Below are positions 5,313 through 7,019 of a DNA stretch of 7,019 nt, piece after piece. The stretch lies in contig CAMPNN010000045.1 in the NCBI GenBank assembly GCA_946891915.1, forward strand, positions 1-7,019. Direction: 5' to 3'. A program made the translations under genes and the position numbers. A model generated the notes under the pieces. That model was given only the letters and a program-made list of their open reading frames with translations. It had not been told where the DNA came from and made no database searches. Position 1 is the first letter of the stretch. Each line of letters begins with the position of its first letter. The DNA comes from an uncultured Bifidobacteriaceae bacterium (lineage in GTDB: Bacteria; Actinomycetota; Actinomycetes; Actinomycetales; Bifidobacteriaceae).

Positions 5313-5588
5313 TGTTGTTTAACGAGAAGGGGGGTGAAAACATTGTTAACGCTTAAACCTCAAAGCACGTAGCTTTCAAGGCAAGTGTGGTTTTTACATG
5401 TCAAACTGTTATAAAAACGAGATTATTCCACTCTTTTTTACACTCATGATACGGGTTTTAAGAAAGAGCGGGTAAATGTTATAAGAATTTTTGGAACAAT
5501 TAACAAGATTGTGGTTAATGATTAATCAATAAGACACTACTAATAAACGGTTAAAGCCTGATTAGCTATAGGGCGATGAGATACGTCA
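5313..5588. other. AT-rich non-coding control region
   Basis: I see no gene here on either strand. It contains a run of six G (5329-5334), a small AAAGC/GCTTT hairpin near 5370-5385 and the palindrome TGATTAATCA (5519-5528). TTGGAA (about 5491) followed 17 bases later by GTTAAT is a weak promoter candidate for the leader and sigma-like gene. The region is probably the upstream control DNA of the right-hand module. Confidence 0.45.
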
Positions 5589-5695
5589 ATAGGATCCTCA
5601 TGGTTTTTTCATGACTCCTATGAAGTACCTCTATTCTACTATGGCTATTTTTCAGGTATTAGAGTCGGTACTTCATAAAGTATCGGCTCTTTTTT
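5589..5695 (+). promoter_or_regulatory. Attenuator leader of the sigma-like gene
   Basis: Three structures overlap. Hairpin A pairs ATAGGA (5589-5594) with TCCTAT (5616-5621), and TCATG with CATGA inside it. Pairing B joins TATGAAGTACC (5619-5629) perfectly to GGTACTTCATA (5667-5677). Terminator C uses 5662-5673 with 5678-5689. B shares its right arm with the left arm of C, and its left arm overlaps A, so B excludes both. This is the classical antiterminator/terminator switch. What tips it could be translation of the leader frame at 5611, a protein or a ligand. Confidence 0.65.
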
Positions 5696-5757
5696 GTATG
5701 TGTCTTCACCCTACCGCTGCAGGCGGGAAGGGTGAGCATGAGGACTCGCAAAACTAA
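5611..5757 (+). CDS. Possible 48-aa leader peptide
   Basis: An open frame runs from ATG 5611 (alternative ATG at 5620) through both arms of the terminator to a TAA at 5755. It overlaps the start of the sigma-like gene by 20 bases. It begins MTPMKYLYSTM and its centre is hydrophobic. No clear Shine-Dalgarno precedes either ATG, and hairpin A would bury both. If translated, ribosomes would cover the terminator region and promote read-through, as in tet(M)-type attenuation. The frame may also be chance; conservation would decide. Confidence 0.35.
   Translation: MTPMKYLYSTMAIFQVLESVLHKVSALFCMCLHPTAAGGKGEHEDSQN
5662..5695 (+). terminator. Strong intrinsic terminator within the leader
   Basis: GAGTCGGTACTT (5662-5673) pairs with AAGTATCGGCTC (5678-5689) with two G-U wobbles and a CATA loop, followed by six T. 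It lies 42 bases before the ATG of the sigma-like gene. Confidence 0.85.
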
Positions 5758-6370
5758 TAGCAACAATCGAGCAACATATAAGTATACAAGTTGTGTTCGT
5801 AATGAAGATGGTAGTTATAGTGAAGAAACTATCGAAATCAAGCCGGGCGAAAATGGTGTCACTGAAGCTGATATTAAGATGCTTCACTCAATGGATGACA
5901 GTGAGGTTTACTACAACAATAAGAACCTGCGTCCAGGTAGAACTGCTGAAGAAAAAGCTGAGATTAGGGCGTGGAAAGAAGAATATATCCGGAGTTTTAA
6001 TCTTAAGCATGGTTATGAGCCTAACAAGGATGATGTTGATTATGCTGCTGAAGAGCATTTCCCGCGTAACTATAATCTTTCGCTTGACTTCGATGCAGAT
6101 GGTGAGCTTGAAGTAGATAAAAGTCATCTTGCTGAAGCTCTTAGTACTACTGATGATTATGGTTTTATTACCAACGATTATGGTTTTGAAATGTCAGAAG
6201 AAATGGAGAATGCGTTTTCAACGCTTACTGACAAGCAGCGTCAGGTTATTCGTTTGATGTTTTTTGGAGGATACACTCAGTCAGAGATTGCAAGCATGCT
6301 TGGTATCTCGTCTGCTGGTGTGAAAAAGCATCTGGATAAGGCTCTCGAAAAGCTTAGAAAAACGCGTTAA
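5738..6370 (+). CDS. Sigma-70 region 4-type protein of an integrative element/phage (210 aa)
   Basis: I chose ATG 5738, with GAAGGG (5727-5732) five bases upstream. GTG 5732 would add two residues but overlaps that site. The last 50 residues form a sigma-70 region 4 helix-turn-helix: LTDKQRQVIRLMFFGGYTQSEIASMLGISSAGVKKHLDKAL (about residues 163-203) in two helix pairs that read a -35 element. There is no region 2, so it is not a complete sigma factor. The N-terminal 130 residues, with a NLRPGRTAEEKAEIRAW stretch and an FPRNYNLSLDFD stretch, match a protein type I know from clostridial and related integrative elements and prophages. It probably regulates transcription of the module that follows. 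It is controlled by the attenuator upstream and followed by its own terminator. Confidence 0.85.
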   Translation: MRTRKTNSNNRATYKYTSCVRNEDGSYSEETIEIKPGENGVTEADIKMLHSMDDSEVYYNNKNLRPGRTAEEKAEIRAWKEEYIRSFNLKHGYEPNKDDVDYAAEEHFPRNYNLSLDFDADGELEVDKSHLAEALSTTDDYGFITNDYGFEMSEEMENAFSTLTDKQRQVIRLMFFGGYTQSEIASMLGISSAGVKKHLDKALEKLRKTR

Positions 6371-6390
6371 AAAAATTCTAGAAATTTTTT

Positions 6391-6418
6391 AGGAGGAGGT
6401 TAAAAACTCCTCCTTTTT
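6391..6418 (+). terminator. Intrinsic terminator after the sigma-like gene
   Basis: AGGAGGAG (6391-6398) pairs perfectly with CTCCTCCT (6407-6414), 8-nt loop, then TTTTCTTT. The arm also looks like a Shine-Dalgarno but no start codon follows at a useful distance. A second hairpin, TGTAAGG (6433-6439) with CCTTACA (6448-6454), lies just before the next ribosome site. Confidence 0.75.
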
Positions 6419-6471
6419 CTTTGCCTGTGATGTGTAAGGAAGAAACCCCTTACAGAAAGGAGGCAAAACTC

Positions 6472-6651
6472 GTGAAACACAAGATCGTTATTAACGTCAC
6501 CGGTGAAAACGGTGAGAAGAAACAGGTTCTACGTGGAGCTGTGATGCGCTTACCTCAACGGTTTATCCGCTGGCTGTTTGGTGATTACTCGCAAGTCTAC
6601 CTATTAGATCCTGGGAAAAGTGTTCAGTCAGTTGATGTCAAAGAAGTTTAA
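6472..6651 (+). CDS. Small conserved module protein (59 aa)
   Basis: The start is GTG 6472, because AGAAAGGAGG lies eight bases upstream. The longer frame from a TTG at 6421 starts beside the terminator and has no ribosome site. It is a short basic protein with a beta-strand start (HKIVINVTGENGEKKQVLRG) and a LPQRFIRWLFGDYSQV core (about residues 26-41), ending in a PGKSVQSVDV stretch. I recall similar proteins just ahead of Rrp5-like and DUF2800 genes in Firmicutes elements; their function is unknown. It is 12 bases from the next gene and belongs to the same operon. Confidence 0.75.
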   Translation: MKHKIVINVTGENGEKKQVLRGAVMRLPQRFIRWLFGDYSQVYLLDPGKSVQSVDVKEV

Positions 6652-6663
6652 GGAGGAAAAACC

Positions 6664-6972
6664 GTGAACAAGGAAATATTGAGAGAAGTCATCAAAGACT
6701 TGGAAAACTTAACAGCTCATCTTAAAACTCTGTTTGATGATGCCGGTGCTTCTGGTGCTGGTTGTAAAGAAACAGCTCTTAATAATAAGGAGTCTGTTAA
6801 AAAGGTGAGTTTAGAGGATGTGCGAGCGGTTTTAGCAAAGCTTAGCCAGATGGGAAAGACAGCTGATGTGAAGAAACTCATCGTTAAGCACGGTGCGCAA
6901 AAGCTATCGGATGTTCCTGAAAGCGAGTATGAGAGCCTATTGCATGAAGCGGAGGGAATTAAAGGTGACTAA
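6664..6972 (+). CDS. Rrp5-like hypothetical protein of phage/ICE replication modules (102 aa)
   Basis: GTG 6664 follows AAGGAGGA at a good spacing. An N-terminal helical segment (residues 1-27) is joined by a Gly/Ala/Asn-rich linker (about 28-45) to a conserved C-terminal part. That part reads SLEDVRAVLAKLSQMGKTADVKKLI (about 49-73), then VKHGAQKLSDVPESEYESLL. Proteins of this shape are often labelled rRNA biogenesis protein rrp5 in phage and element genomes. That name is a database habit and not evidence of an rRNA role. In relatives the C-terminal repeat-like domain lies beside recombination and replication genes. The stop overlaps the next start by eight bases. Confidence 0.75.
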   Translation: MNKEILREVIKDLENLTAHLKTLFDDAGASGAGCKETALNNKESVKKVSLEDVRAVLAKLSQMGKTADVKKLIVKHGAQKLSDVPESEYESLLHEAEGIKGD

Positions 6973-7019
6973 GCATGCTTTACTTTCCCCTTCTTCTGCT
7001 CATAGGTGGATTAAGTGTA
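6965..7019 (+). CDS. DUF2800-family protein, 5' end only
   Basis: GTG 6965 overlaps the end of the preceding gene, with GGAGGG (about 6952-6957) as its ribosome site. The 18 visible codons read VTKHALLSPSSAHRWIKC. This closely matches the well-conserved start of DUF2800 proteins (HALLSPSSAHRW-x-x-C), which belong to the PD-(D/E)XK nuclease superfamily and sit in phage-type replication blocks beside DUF2815 and DNA polymerase genes. The gene runs off the window. Confidence 0.75.
   Translation, partial: MTKHALLSPSSAHRWIKC

Noticed and set aside
5793..6127. Alternative frames on both strands within the sigma-like gene
   Set aside because: They are low-complexity shadows of a gene with a clear helix-turn-helix domain.

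Overview
The window is a patchwork of mobile DNA, not a housekeeping locus. Five small plus-strand accessory genes fill the left 2.9 kb. Two minus-strand insertion-sequence pieces occupy the middle (about 2.94-5.15 kb), and the start of a phage/ICE-type gene block lies on the right. The IS1249-type transposase points to an actinobacterial setting, with Bifidobacteriaceae or a related host as the best guess. The right-hand block (sigma-70 region 4 protein, 59-aa protein, Rrp5-like protein, DUF2800 start) is of a kind I associate mainly with Firmicutes integrative elements and prophages. The host call is therefore tentative. By eye, the left genes are more GC-balanced than the transposase and right-hand genes, which fits separate origins.

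Left region (1-2938): two conserved hypothetical proteins (149-490 and 1187-1522) are each preceded by a diverged copy of the same roughly 80-bp leader (11-90 and 1048-1125). Each leader carries a conserved CACCC/GGGTG hairpin. Each is followed by a terminator-like hairpin directly in front of the Shine-Dalgarno site, so this looks like one regulatory element used twice. A strong terminator follows the first gene, then about 500 bp with no recognisable gene. Next come an acidic hypothetical protein (1868-2185) and an overlapping pair: a 101-aa protein (2245-2550) and an AbiEii/DUF6036-like nucleotidyltransferase (from 2525). The pair has a toxin-antitoxin-like layout. The nucleotidyltransferase is cut after codon 138 by the next element.

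Middle (2939-5150): an apparently intact IS1249-like element (IS256 superfamily; 19-bp ends matching at 16 positions; zinc-ribbon DDE transposase on the minus strand) ends at 4227. A further copy of its end-like sequence sits at 4301. Beyond it lies an IS3-family orfB relic on the minus strand. It has no orfA, a probable clipped C-terminus, and a one-base frameshift in an A7 run; its true N-terminus can be read in another frame out to about 5140.

Right (5150-7019): a roughly 460-bp non-coding control region holds four helically phased 20-21 bp direct repeats (5199-5275) and two perfect inverted repeats. It then becomes a structured leader (5589-5695) in which an antiterminator-like pairing competes with a strong intrinsic terminator. 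The leader can also encode a 48-aa peptide that overlaps the sigma-like gene. After that gene and another terminator come the 59-aa protein, the Rrp5-like protein and the start of a DUF2800 protein, closely packed as an operon. This probably opens a phage-like DNA replication module that continues past the window.
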